NCBI GenBank assembly: GCA_900188575.1
Contig: FYEU01000308.1
Span: 1,295,540 to 1,359,539, forward strand
Direction of reading: 5' to 3'
Length of the DNA stretch: 64,000 nucleotides
Source of the DNA: Geosmithia putterillii
Lineage: Eukaryota; Ascomycota; Sordariomycetes; Hypocreales; Bionectriaceae
Under the pieces are notes generated by a model. The model had not been told where the DNA came from. It saw only the letters and a list, made by a program, of their open reading frames with translations, and made no database searches. This document shows positions 1 through 9,453 of the stretch, in pieces (positions within the stretch are counted from its first letter, which is position 1; each line of letters starts with the position of its first letter). A program made the translations under genes and the position numbers.

Positions 1-383
1 GCGCGTAAGCCCCAGGGCGGGCCCCTAGGCGCCCCCTAACTCGTCAACTCGTATAGACAGCTGCCAATAATGCCGAACCACCTTTTTTGACCGTCATCGT
101 CCACTCCGTCGTCTCTTCCCCGCCATCCGCCATCCACATGAACCTGCCTCCGAATGACAATCCACGTGTTCTGGCTTGGGGTTTGACCGTTGCACTGCCA
201 ACTTTATATACGAACTGACATAGTATCTCACACACACACGCCCGCACGACTACAGGCACGCACGCACCCTCGCCCGCCCGCTCGCACGACCCCCCCCTCG
301 ACGCGATCCGATTCATGTATCGCCAGACATCCCCCCGGACATCCGGTACATGAGCGCACCCCCAACTTAGCAGCTTGCCCGTC
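1..383. other. Upstream region of the F-BAR gene
   Basis: No gene is supported here. The stretch is C-rich toward its 3' end (CACACA and CGCCCG runs at about 230-300) and probably holds the promoter and leader of the gene that starts at 384. Confidence 0.5.
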
Positions 384-2817
384 ATGGCCGAGGTGGACGC
401 GGTGCCCACCTTTGGCGCCGAGCTGAAGGTACGTTCTCTCTCCCAATGTCTCCGTGGTGTAGGATGGATGCAGTGCTGACGCTTGGCAGGATGGCTTCAA
501 ACCAGCCAGTGCCTGGGTTGGCCACGGTATCGCCTGGCTAGACGAGATCCAGCAATTCTATCGCGAACGATCCGCCATAGAAAAGGAGTACAGTTCCAAG
601 CTGTCTGCCCTGGCAAAGAAGTACTTTGAGAAGAAGAACAAGAAGATTTCGCCCCTGAGCGTGGGCGACACGCCTGCCATGACTCCGGGATCACTCGAGA
701 GGTTCGCCCCCGCCCCCCTTCTGTGAGTGAATATGTGCGTTGGCTGACCTTTGACTTCCTTCCAGTGCCTCCTTGACTACATGGGCGACGCAGCTTACGA
801 CGCTCGAATCCCGCGCGGCCGAGCACGACTCATTTGGCAACAACCTCGTCGTGCAAGTGGCGGAGCCGCTCAAGTTCTACGGAGGGCGGTTCGAGGAGCT
901 GCGCAAGAAGCACATAGAGTACGCCGACAAGCTGGAGCGCGAGCGCGAAAGCTCGTACGCGGAGCTGCGCAAGACAAAGGGCAAGTACGACGCCGTATGC
1001 CAAGAGGTGGAGGCGCGCCGCAAGAAGTCCGAGTCGCACTACGACAAGGCCAAGGCGGCGAGCGCGTACCAGCAGCAGGTGTACGAGATGAACAATGCCA
1101 AGAACTCGTACCTCATCAATATTACCGTCACCAACAGCCTCAAGAACAAGTACTACAACGAGTACGTGCCCGAGCTCATGGACAGCCTGCAGGACCTCAA
1201 CGAGTGCCGCGTCATCAAGCTCAACAGCCTGTGGGAGCTGGCCGCCCAGCTCGAGAGCCAGCTGATGCAGACGAGCCAGGGCATGATGGACAATCTGGCT
1301 GTCGAGATCCGCCGCAATGGCCCCCACCTCGACTCCATGATGTACATGCGCCACAACATGGGCGCCTTCAGCGAGCCGGCCGACAAGGCGTTTGAGCCCA
1401 GCCCCGTCTGGCACGACGACAGCGCCATGGTCACCGACGACATGGCCGTCGTCTACCTACGCAATCTGCTCGGCAAATCCAAGTCGTCGCTTGGCGACCT
1501 CAAGCGCGACGTCGACAAGAAGCGCCGCGACGTCGACTCCATGAAGCGCACCAAACAGCGCGTCCGCGACGGCACCGACAAGCAGGACGAGGTCGAGGTC
1601 GTCCGCAACCTGTTCAACCTGCAGGAGGACCTGCACAATGTCGACCGCCAGCGCCTCACTGCCGAGGTTGAGACGTCGACCATCACCGCCATTGTCGGCG
1701 ACGTCACCCTCGGCGCCAAGAATCACAACTTCAAGGGCCAGACGTTCAAGATACCCACAAACTGCGACCTGTGTGGCGAGCGCATCTGGGGCCTCAGCGC
1801 AAAGGGCTTCGACTGCCGTGACTGCGGCTACACCTGCCACAACAAGTGTGAAATGAAGGTCCCCGCAGACTGCCCTGGCGAGCAGACCAAGGAGGAACGC
1901 AAGAAACTCAAGGCCCAGCGCCAGGAGGCCGCAAACCGCCTCCTCACCCCCTCTGCTTCCCTCTCTACCACGAATGTCTCTGATGGGCCCGAGCTGTCCC
2001 GCTCCAACACGACAAACACCATGAACTCCCTCAGCTCCCGCGAGGCTCAGAAGGCGACCTCGTCCAACCACCTCAACCCCCCGGAGGAGGCGCCCCCAAG
2101 GCTGAGCGTGTCATCAGCCACGAGCGGTGGCGCACCCAGGCGGCGAGTCATGGCGCCGCCGCCCGCCGCGTACATTACCGGTGGTGCGCCGAATGGAGGT
2201 GCAAAGGAGGAGAAGCGCGGCAAGATGCTGTACACCTTTGAGGGAGGAGGCGATGGCGAGCTGGCCGTCGCAGAGGGCCGTGAGATCACCATGGTTGATG
2301 ATGATGGTAAGTCAACTAACGTCTCATCTTATCTTTTTCCTCTTCTTGTTCGCACTTTACTAACCTACCATGCTTCACAGACGGCTCTGGCTGGATCAAA
2401 GTCCGTGCAGGCGTCAAGGAGGGACTCGTCCCATCCTCATACGCAGATTTCACCACGCCGCTACCTCCTCCCCCAGCGCCGGTGGTAGCGCCAGTACCGG
2501 CAGCGCCGGGACCTCCTGTCGTGCCCATGGCTACGCGGCCCGTATCGACGTACTCGACCTCGACGACGTCGTCAACGGCGACGGGTGCGCCCAAGAAGAA
2601 GCAGGGCCCGGCTGTGGCGCCCAAGCGCGGGGCCCGCAAGCTGCGCTACGTAGAGGCCCTGTACGAGTACGCGGCGCAGAGCGACACGGAGCACAGCATG
2701 GCTGAGGGGGAGCGCTTCGTGCTCGTCAAGGACGATCCGGGAGATGGCTGGGTCGAGGTCGAGAAGGCGGGCGTGACGGCCAGCGTGCCGGCCAACTATG
2801 TGCAGGTTGTGCCGTGA
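384..2817 (+). CDS. bzz1: F-BAR / C1 / SH3 protein, BZZ1-like actin-patch adaptor
   Basis: Four exons (384-428, 490-701, 766-2306, 2381-2817) give 744 aa. The order is an N-terminal FCH/F-BAR region (about residues 1-270, starting MAEVDAVPTFGAELK, then GIAWLDEIQQFYRERSAIE), a C1 zinc-binding domain (about 407-457, with the spaced motif H..CDLCGERIWG..C..CGYTCHNKC), a low-complexity linker, and two SH3 domains (about 572-622 and 690-743, each ending in the SH3 signature VPSSY or VPANY). This matches the BZZ1 family. In yeast BZZ1 binds Las17/WASP at endocytic actin patches and helps recruit actin-nucleating activity; the C1 domain is usual in filamentous fungal members. The start is the first ATG in frame with the F-BAR fold. 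The 45-nt first coding exon is supported by clean GTACGT and CAG sites. The gene converges on the C2H2 gene at 3674-4974. The family assignment is firm; individual boundaries are inferred. Confidence 0.9.
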
Positions 2818-3673
2818 GGTTCTGTGTATATGTTATATGCGTGTCTTTTATCGGGTTCTTCTTTATTTATTCATTTTGGCATAAGGAGACGGAGGAAGGG
2901 AAGGGCAAAGGGCAAGAACAAAAAGCACACAGGGAGGCTGGTAGTACATTTTATAGACGCCGTGGTGTCGGCACTTTTCACCTTCAAGTACTCCGTACAT
3001 TACATCTATCACGGGCACGGCACTGTTTTGAAAAAGAAGGGAAGTGAAAGAATCTGCCACGAGGATTGCTTGAATGGAAGAAGTAGAGTAACATTGGATT
3101 AAAGGTGTTCTTCGAGCAGATAAAGGGCGATTATTCTATAGTACAATTACATGGGGGGTGGGTTGGGCAACTCCCTATCCTCAAAGGGACGTCAAAAGGA
3201 GAGAGGGGCGCTAGCCCGGGTAAAACTAAAAGCACAACATGATCCAGGGGTTTCCTTTCGTCCACTTCCGAGTCCCTGACCATTTTCCTTTCCTTTCCTT
3301 TCCTGGTCGCATAAAAAAAGAACAGAGGATAGAAATAGATGACAATAATAGAGAGATGAGATTACAAGTCTTCTTCCCAGGTCGTGTATCTGGGTAGATG
3401 AGGAGGGGGTGTTGATGTTTTTTTTTCCTTGCTTGGATTTCGGGTTGCTGTGAAACGAAGAGAGAGAGCCGTGACGCCGAGTTGTCGCGGAAAAAGTGCC
3501 CAGTACTGTGTTTCCAAAGGGTTCAAAACGCCGAGCTGTGTATCTTGTGCGAGAGGGTGTGGTGATGGTAGGAACAGAGATCTATCTCATGAGGAGCGCG
3601 CGCATGTGTGTTCGTAGCATGTTTCGTGAAACAAGAGAAGTAGTGGAAAGAAAAGGGGGAGATGTCGGTTTGG
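2818..3673. other. Convergent intergenic / 3' UTR region
   Basis: This lies between two convergent genes and holds their 3' UTRs. One exact TACTCCGTA word is at 2989-2997, and a TTTCC repeat (CCTTTCCTTTCCTTTCC) is near 3286-3303. No gene is supported; short open frames here have no recognisable product. Confidence 0.5.
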
Positions 3674-4974
3674 TTAGATGAGTTGTGCGGTTGGCCCGCC
3701 GAGGGAGCCGTGGGTGAGGCCGTGGCGTAGGGCGTCCTGGAGTTCGGCAATCTGGGCCATCATGGCGAGCGAGTGCTGCGACTGCTGCTCCATCTCGGTC
3801 TTGAGCTTGTCGTTCTCCTCGCGCACGCGCTTGATCTCGTCGCGCAGGACGGCCATCTCGTCGACGTCGTGGCCGCCACCGCTGGACCGGCGCTTGCGCT
3901 TGACGCCCGACTTCTCGCTGTCGTTGTCGTCGGGGGAGTCCGGGGAGTCGGCACCCAGGCCGAGACCGAGGCCACCAAGGCCGCCGAGGTTGCCCAGACC
4001 GTTGTTGTTATTGCTGTTGTTGCCGTTGGCCATGTTGAGGGCGGTGGCACCGCTCGGCGATGACCCGTCTCCTGAGTTGGCCGTGTGCACGCGGCGCAGA
4101 TGCTCGTTGAGGTTCTCGAGGCGCGAGAAGCCCTTTCCCGTGTGGCGCTTGCAGTTCGTGTGAGGGCAGTTGACCGTCTTCTTGGGCCCGCCGTGCTTGC
4201 CGTGGACCTCGCGCTCGTGCCGCAGCAGACCGCCCGAGTAGGTGAAGCCGGGGAGGCTCTCGCAGCCCTCGACTAGGCAGCGGTACGGTCGCTCATGCTT
4301 ATCCATGTGTTTGCTATTGGCCATGTTAGCCTTGGGGGGATTCCATGGGATGGGCAAGGATATAGAGTATAGTGCGGCGAGACTTACTTCCATTCGCATT
4401 TGCGCGAGAATGAGCGGACCTCCTCCTTGCAGTCGGGTAGCGGGCAGTGAAACTTGCCGTCGGCCTGCTTGACGGCTTCGCGGTCGGGTTTTGACATGGT
4501 CTTTCCACGCGACGACGTCGATGACGGCTGGGGCGGCGGCGAGTCGACCAGGCCGTGGGTCGGCGACACGGGCTTGTTGTGGCTGTCGTGCTGCTGCTGC
4601 ATGTGAATGCTGCCGCTGCCATCGTCGGGCATCGGGACGTGGTGATGTTGGTGGTCGTGCATGTGTAGTGAGGCGGCCGTCGTGGTCTGCGGCTGCATGG
4701 GAAGCTGTATCGGCGAAGAGAAGCCCGTCGGGCCCAGGTCCAGCCTTGTAGAGTCATCGATGGCGCCCGAGTCGTCGCCCATGAGGGCCCGCTCGTCGTC
4801 CATGACATCCCGCTCGTCCGGCAGCATCCCAGCGGCCTCGGCCGTGTAGTGGCTCAGGTGCTCGGCCACATCGCTGTCTGTGTACCGGTGGTCGGCGCTG
4901 TGGTCGTGCTCGTCCCCGATGGGTGGGTACGCGCCGTCGTGCATGAAGCTTCGGGGCTCGTATGCGACACTCAT
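3674..4974 (-). CDS. C2H2 zinc-finger protein with C-terminal coiled coil
   Basis: Two exons on the minus strand (4974-4388 and 4313-3674) encode 408 aa. The intron has donor GTAAGT and acceptor CAATAG, with GCTAAC as branch site, and it interrupts the first finger (CEW-N-KHMDKHERPYRC after splicing). About residues 1-170 are acidic and low in complexity. About 175-280 contain three zinc-finger-like units: one with CPLPDC...H.DKH, one with CLVEGCESL..F....LLRHEREVH, and one with CPHTNCKRHTGKGFSRLENLNEHLRRVH. A Ser/Gly/Asn-rich spacer and a basic KRKRR stretch (possible nuclear signal) follow, then a heptad-rich coiled coil at about 345-395. It is probably a sequence-specific nuclear regulator that dimerises through the coiled coil. 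Target genes cannot be read from sequence, and I do not recognise a named orthologue. Confidence 0.8.
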
Positions 4975-6469
4975 CGTGCCGGTATGTGTCTAGTCTGTCT
5001 TCTCGATCTCTCCCAAGTTAAGACCAGCGGTCTGTTCGGAATGCCCTCCCTCTCGGGGGGAAGGGGGTTCGGACCGGTTCGGATTCGGGCTCCAGGCCGC
5101 AGGTTTGGCGAGTGAGTGGCCGGGGGGTATCAAAGGTCGTCTGTCTTGCGATGCTGCAAGGCCCGAAAATAGAGCCGGCTTTAGCCAGGGGACTATTTTT
5201 TTTTTGGGAGATCAGCGAGCTTGCGCTGTCGCAGTGCTGCTGTTGGGTTTCCTTTCGGATTCGTTGTATTATTATTATTCGTATTGGCCGGTGTTGTTCG
5301 GCTGTCGTGGCTCTTCTGTCTTGTTGGTGGTGGTTGTGGGAGATGCAGCGCAATACAAACGGAGCTGCACCGACGCCGGGACGCTTAATGACGATATAGT
5401 AGCGAGGATGCAGAATCACGGATCGCGGTCGGACGTGATGCTGGCCTGAAAAATACGGTATGAATGGAGTCAGAGCGACGGGGTTGAGGGAATACCCGGC
5501 TTCTTTCTCCCTTAGTCAGCACACGTGACTCTTCCAGGATGTACCTATGGGAGTCACGTGCGTTGTCGGATATTGTCTTCGGCCGAGGAGGAACTTCTTG
5601 AAGTTATCGCGACTTGATGGAACAAATCTCTGAGAAAAAAAGTCTATCTGTGCCAAACCCGCATCTCCTTTTACTCACGAGAAGGGCAGATGACCGCCTT
5701 TTCTGTTCAGATTTTCGGAATAAGCAACGCTGCCCATCTAGGCAGAATGCCCTCCCCCTCTTGGCCATGACAGTCAGCCGCGCAACATTCACGCCGGAAG
5801 CCATGGCGTGACTCATTGGCCCCCCTTCTCCGCTTCCTGCAAGGCTGTCTGCCGCTGCTGGCCAACGCAGCGCGACGCGACGCAGGATACTGTCACACGC
5901 TCTGCGCTGTGCTCAGCCGTGACTCGATCCAGCATCAGTCATGGCTTCTGCCTTGCCTTGCTCTCTGGGCCGCCTCAAGCATCTCCTGTGAGCCTATGGA
6001 CTTATGCATGAGTACGAGTCCTTGAGTGAGGACGCACCAAGGACCATGGGACTGTAGTGCGGCGATGGCCATCATCTGAACCGATATTCTCGCCCAAGCA
6101 GATACTTGTACGTCGCCGGCCATGCGCCGGCGCATGGAGGTTGTGACACATACGTGCAGACTCTCACAAATGTTCCAACCTTCAGGCGGGGTTCCCATTG
6201 TATCGCTTTCTACGACTATACGAGCACAGACCCCGGGCCTGCTCTATCTGGTTGAGGACTGATGACATATTTGAGCCCGCGTATGGGTAGTATCATATGG
6301 GCTGTCAAGTCGTCCATGGCCTCTGTGTGCTAGACTGGTGCCTACATTGATATGGCAAATGCATTGTGCGTACCTTTCGGTCGCGTCGTATTGTGTCATT
6401 GTACATGCATTCAATTTGTCTAGTCCAACATGCGGAAAAGGTAGCCCATCCCGTCCTGCCCTGGTGTTC
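4975..6469. other. 1.5-kb gene-free interval
   Basis: This lies upstream of the C2H2 gene and downstream of the hypothetical gene at 6470-8347. It contains the paired E-box inverted repeat at 5522-5560 and a T-run near 5190-5204. Open frames up to 133 codons show no composition or motif that supports a gene. It is most likely a long promoter and leader of the zinc-finger gene. Confidence 0.5.
5522..5560. promoter_or_regulatory. Paired E-box inverted repeat
   Basis: CACGTGACTC at 5522-5531 and GAGTCACGTG at 5551-5560 form a perfect 10-bp inverted repeat with a 19-bp spacer. Each arm contains the bHLH-binding palindrome CACGTG with the GTCACGTG flank typical of Cbf1-like factors. It lies about 550 bp upstream of the C2H2 gene start. 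The regulatory role is inferred. Confidence 0.45.
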
Positions 6470-8347
6470 CTATTTCTTCCTCCCTGGTCGCCCATTGTCC
6501 TTGGCCCTGCCTTTGTCACGTTGCCCCCTGGCTTGCGTTGCCGTCGGCGGACTCGCCTCCCTAGAGACATTGCCGGGGCGGTGTTTCCGCTCTCTGATGC
6601 GAGCGCTTCGGCGAAGAGTCAGCGGCGGAGGACTGCTCTCTGTGGCTTTCCCACGGACCTTGACCTTGACCGCAGACTCTGCCACTCTTTCAGGTGACGT
6701 TGTGGTCTCGTGTCTGGTTGTCGATTCAGAATGTCGAGTGTTTCGCTCCCTGGGCGTGGTGTTTAAAGAACCATCTTCTTCGCCCGCAGACTTTTCCCTC
6801 TTGGTCTTCCTGATGTCGCCTGGGGGGCCATTTCCCTCATCCCCACGTTTCCGTTTTTTCGTCTCATTCACCTTGTCCCCGTGGGAAGCAATGGAAGCCT
6901 TGGACCGTGACATGTCCTCCTCGATGAGCGCAATCTGCAATATCGCCCATTCCACGAGTTTCAGGTGGTTGGCAACGTCTCTCTTTGCCGACATATAGGC
7001 GTATGATTCCTCCCTGTACTCATCCATTTGGGATTTGATACTTGCGGCGGAGGCGAGGGATTCTTGGGCCTTGGCCAATTCTTCCTTGGCAGCATCCATG
7101 GCAGCCCTCGTGGAAGGTGACAGTCTCGTCTCCTTTCCCAAACAACGCGGGGAATTCCTCGACAGTACGTAAATCTTCTGCCTGGCTCGATCCACGGTCC
7201 GATGAGCGTCGTTGATATCGTTGGACTGTGCAGTTAAAAGACTGCCGCCGTGGAGATAGTCGTCCGTATGGTTGGGCCCCAGTCCGATTGCGGCGTTGAG
7301 CTTCTTCATGGCTTTGTCATTTTCCAGAGTGAGCTTCACTAGGTCGCGGGTGAAGTAGTCGAGCCACCAGCACTCGAAGCCGATGTACTCGAGCCACGTT
7401 GCCAGCCGATCCTGTTTCTTGTAGTCGTGGTAGAGTTGAAACGACCGCTTGACTCCGTGCTTTTTCAAGCGCCTTTTCACGGCCTCGGCATAGTCCGCAA
7501 AAACACGACAATCCGGCTCTCTCACCCATCCCCGCCGGCTCCGCTTATTCAACCACCATAAAGATCCAGTGAGCCACCTACGCATTCGCTCGTTGTATTC
7601 CTCGTCCGTGAAATTCTCAGGACGCAGCAATCCTCTTGGGTCGACGCGTTCCATGTGGGATAGCCACTGTGCAAGATCGAGGGCATCGTCTCGGATTCGT
7701 CGGTGGTCTCTCTGCCATCTGTTGAAGCTGTGCCACCTGTCCAGCTGTACGCCGAATATCAGCCACAGATGTCTGGGGTTTGGGTCGGTATCGAGCCAAC
7801 GCTCATCCCAGAAGTAAGGGTCTTTGCGTTTGGAACGACGCCTCCAGATGTCCACCAGGGCGGAATAATTTTCTCCATGCTCCGTGGCCTTGTCGGAAGG
7901 GTCTATCGGGAAAAGAGGGCAGCCGCCGCTCATGCGGAGCTCGTGATACGCTTTGAAACCCTGCGTTCGGGCCCAACCATCCTCGAGCCTTTCAATATGC
8001 TTGTCTGGCTGTCCCATATTGTACAGCGTGCGCAGCGCCTTTGGCGTGTCGAAATCCATGTGCGACAAGATCTGCGTCGGGGTGTCATTGTAAGGGTCAA
8101 TGGCGCGGAGGCGCGCCTGGAGCTCATCGACGTCAAGCTGCTTGGGGGTGACAATGGCAAGGGCGGCAAGACGGGCATCTAGCCAGACAAGATCAAGTGG
8201 GCGGCGACGGGCCCTGGGACTTGCCGACAAAATCGGCGTGCGAGGTCTGGTGTAAATACACGGGGGATATACGTCCTTTGGATGGACGATTTGGCCGGCC
8301 TTGAAAGCGCAATATATATGGCTCGCTGGACTGTCGAGGGCAGCCAT
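6470..8347 (-). CDS. Hypothetical protein with Trp-rich core and basic tail, lineage-restricted
   Basis: A single exon of 625 aa. The ATG at 8347 is chosen because the longer reading to 8422 begins at GTG, and this ATG has A at -3. The N-terminal half is rich in Trp, Arg and Asp, with core motifs such as DRLATWLEYIGFECWWLDY (about residues 313-331), LWWLNKRSRRGW and PYFWDERWLDTDP. I recall this layout from expanded families of uncharacterised proteins in plant- and insect-associated Sordariomycetes. The middle contains helical, charged segments. The last 150 residues are disordered and highly basic (KKRKR, LRRSARIRERK), which suggests nuclear location or nucleic-acid binding. No enzymatic motif is visible. 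It is divergent from the FHA kinase gene and the two share a 1.1-kb spacer. Function unknown. Confidence 0.7.
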   Translation of the reverse strand: MAALDSPASHIYCAFKAGQIVHPKDVYPPCIYTRPRTPILSASPRARRRPLDLVWLDARLAALAIVTPKQLDVDELQARLRAIDPYNDTPTQILSHMDFDTPKALRTLYNMGQPDKHIERLEDGWARTQGFKAYHELRMSGGCPLFPIDPSDKATEHGENYSALVDIWRRRSKRKDPYFWDERWLDTDPNPRHLWLIFGVQLDRWHSFNRWQRDHRRIRDDALDLAQWLSHMERVDPRGLLRPENFTDEEYNERMRRWLTGSLWWLNKRSRRGWVREPDCRVFADYAEAVKRRLKKHGVKRSFQLYHDYKKQDRLATWLEYIGFECWWLDYFTRDLVKLTLENDKAMKKLNAAIGLGPNHTDDYLHGGSLLTAQSNDINDAHRTVDRARQKIYVLSRNSPRCLGKETRLSPSTRAAMDAAKEELAKAQESLASAASIKSQMDEYREESYAYMSAKRDVANHLKLVEWAILQIALIEEDMSRSKASIASHGDKVNETKKRKRGDEGNGPPGDIRKTKREKSAGEEDGSLNTTPRERNTRHSESTTRHETTTSPERVAESAVKVKVRGKATESSPPPLTLRRSARIRERKHRPGNVSREASPPTATQARGQRDKGRAKDNGRPGRKK

Positions 8348-8576
8348 CGTGACAAGAGTTGGAAAGTTGGTCGGAAATGAGTAACAGCGGTAGGTTGTGA
8401 TGGCCCTGAAGATTGGAAACACGGGGCTCGGTGATGATTGTTCTTTTTGCAGTAGTGACTACGGGAAGCGAAACGATGATATACTATTTTGAAGTGTCAG
8501 GTCAGAAGGTAAGAGGGGCGAAGAAGAAAAGATGTAGAAGCAGACAAGACAGCTATCCTATCTTGTCTTGACCGCA

Positions 8577-8636
8577 GGCTCTTTGTCTGCATCGTAGGTT
8601 CTTTGTCCGCACCACAGCCTCCTTGTCCGTGCCCGT
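8577..8636. repeat. Degenerate 20-bp tandem repeat, 3 copies
   Basis: Units at 8577-8596, 8597-8616 and 8617-8636 share the pattern GGYTCTTTGTCYGCAYC with substitutions. The core CTTTGTC also occurs in the nearby 15-bp minisatellite. Confidence 0.6.
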
Positions 8637-8925
8637 TGCGGTTGGTTATTGCGTTGTTGGACCAAGCGGACAACTCAAGAATAGGCGTCATGTATACGGA
8701 GTATTACAGACAGGCGCACCCGTATTGTTCTGCTATTGACAAACGCCACAACAATTAGTGGCCTCAGCAATGCGGCATACTGCTGATGCTATGATATCAC
8801 GTATCAGCAAGGTACTCGCCTACGAGTAGGGGATACGGCTAATTATGGCATACTGGCGATACCTTTGAATGCGTCCAGTGCGCCTGCTTTGTAGTGCCTG
8901 CCGATCGGCAACACCCACGAGGTGA

Positions 8926-9120
8926 TGCCTTTGTCGTGCCTGCCTTTGTCGTGCCTGCCTTTGTCGTGCCTGCCTTTGTCGTGCCTGCCTTTGTCGTGCC
9001 TGCCTTTGTCGTGCCTGCCTTTGTCGTGCCTGCCTTTGTCGTGCCTGCCTTTGTCGTGCCTGCCTTTGTCGTGCCTGCCTTTGTCGTGCCTGCCTTTGTC
9101 GTGCCTGCCTTTGTCGTATT
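8926..9120. repeat. 15-bp minisatellite, 13 copies
   Basis: The unit TGCCTTTGTCGTGCC is repeated 13 times head to tail. Twelve copies are identical, and the last ends in GTATT. A decayed copy lies just upstream at about 8885-8900 and a partial one follows at 9121. The period is divisible by three and no frame of the unit contains a stop, so all six frames are open across the array. Confidence 0.95.
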
Positions 9121-9453
9121 TGCCTTCAACGACTAACCCTGCTAATGCGTATCTGCCTGTCTGTACATGGGTGCACCTTCCTCCCTGTGTAAAAGCTGAA
9201 ACCTAGCCAAGTCAAATAATGATTGCAGATAGAAGACGCGTCATGGGCGCAAAGCACTGCCATTCAACCATTCTGTCACCATCACCGGCTCAAGACACAG
9301 TCATCGTTTTCCATCTTTTCTTCACCGGCCCCCATCAGATGGAGGTATTCGGGACTTAATACGACATAAATATGGCGGCGCTATGCAGTCGCAAAACTGG
9401 CGGCTGTCAGAGAACATCATTTCCCATAAACAGCCGCCCATACGGACCTCTCC

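Larger units (their letters stand above)
8348..9453. other. Divergent promoter region with repeats
   Basis: This is the shared upstream region of the hypothetical gene (minus) and the FHA kinase gene (plus). It contains a degenerate 20-bp triplicate (8577-8636), an exact TACGGAGTA at 8695-8703 and the 15-bp minisatellite (8926-9120). Open frames through the minisatellite are by-products of its periodicity. Confidence 0.6.

Noticed and set aside
8348..8422. 25-residue N-terminal extension of the Trp-rich protein
   Set aside because: It would start at GTG. The first ATG at 8347 has good context.
8926..9120. CRISPR-like array
   Set aside because: The units abut without spacers, and the genome is eukaryotic.
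8839..9206. Peptide-repeat proteins (TTKAG or FVVPA repeats)
   Set aside because: They arise because the 15-bp unit has no stop in any frame. There is no non-repeat domain or conserved flank.
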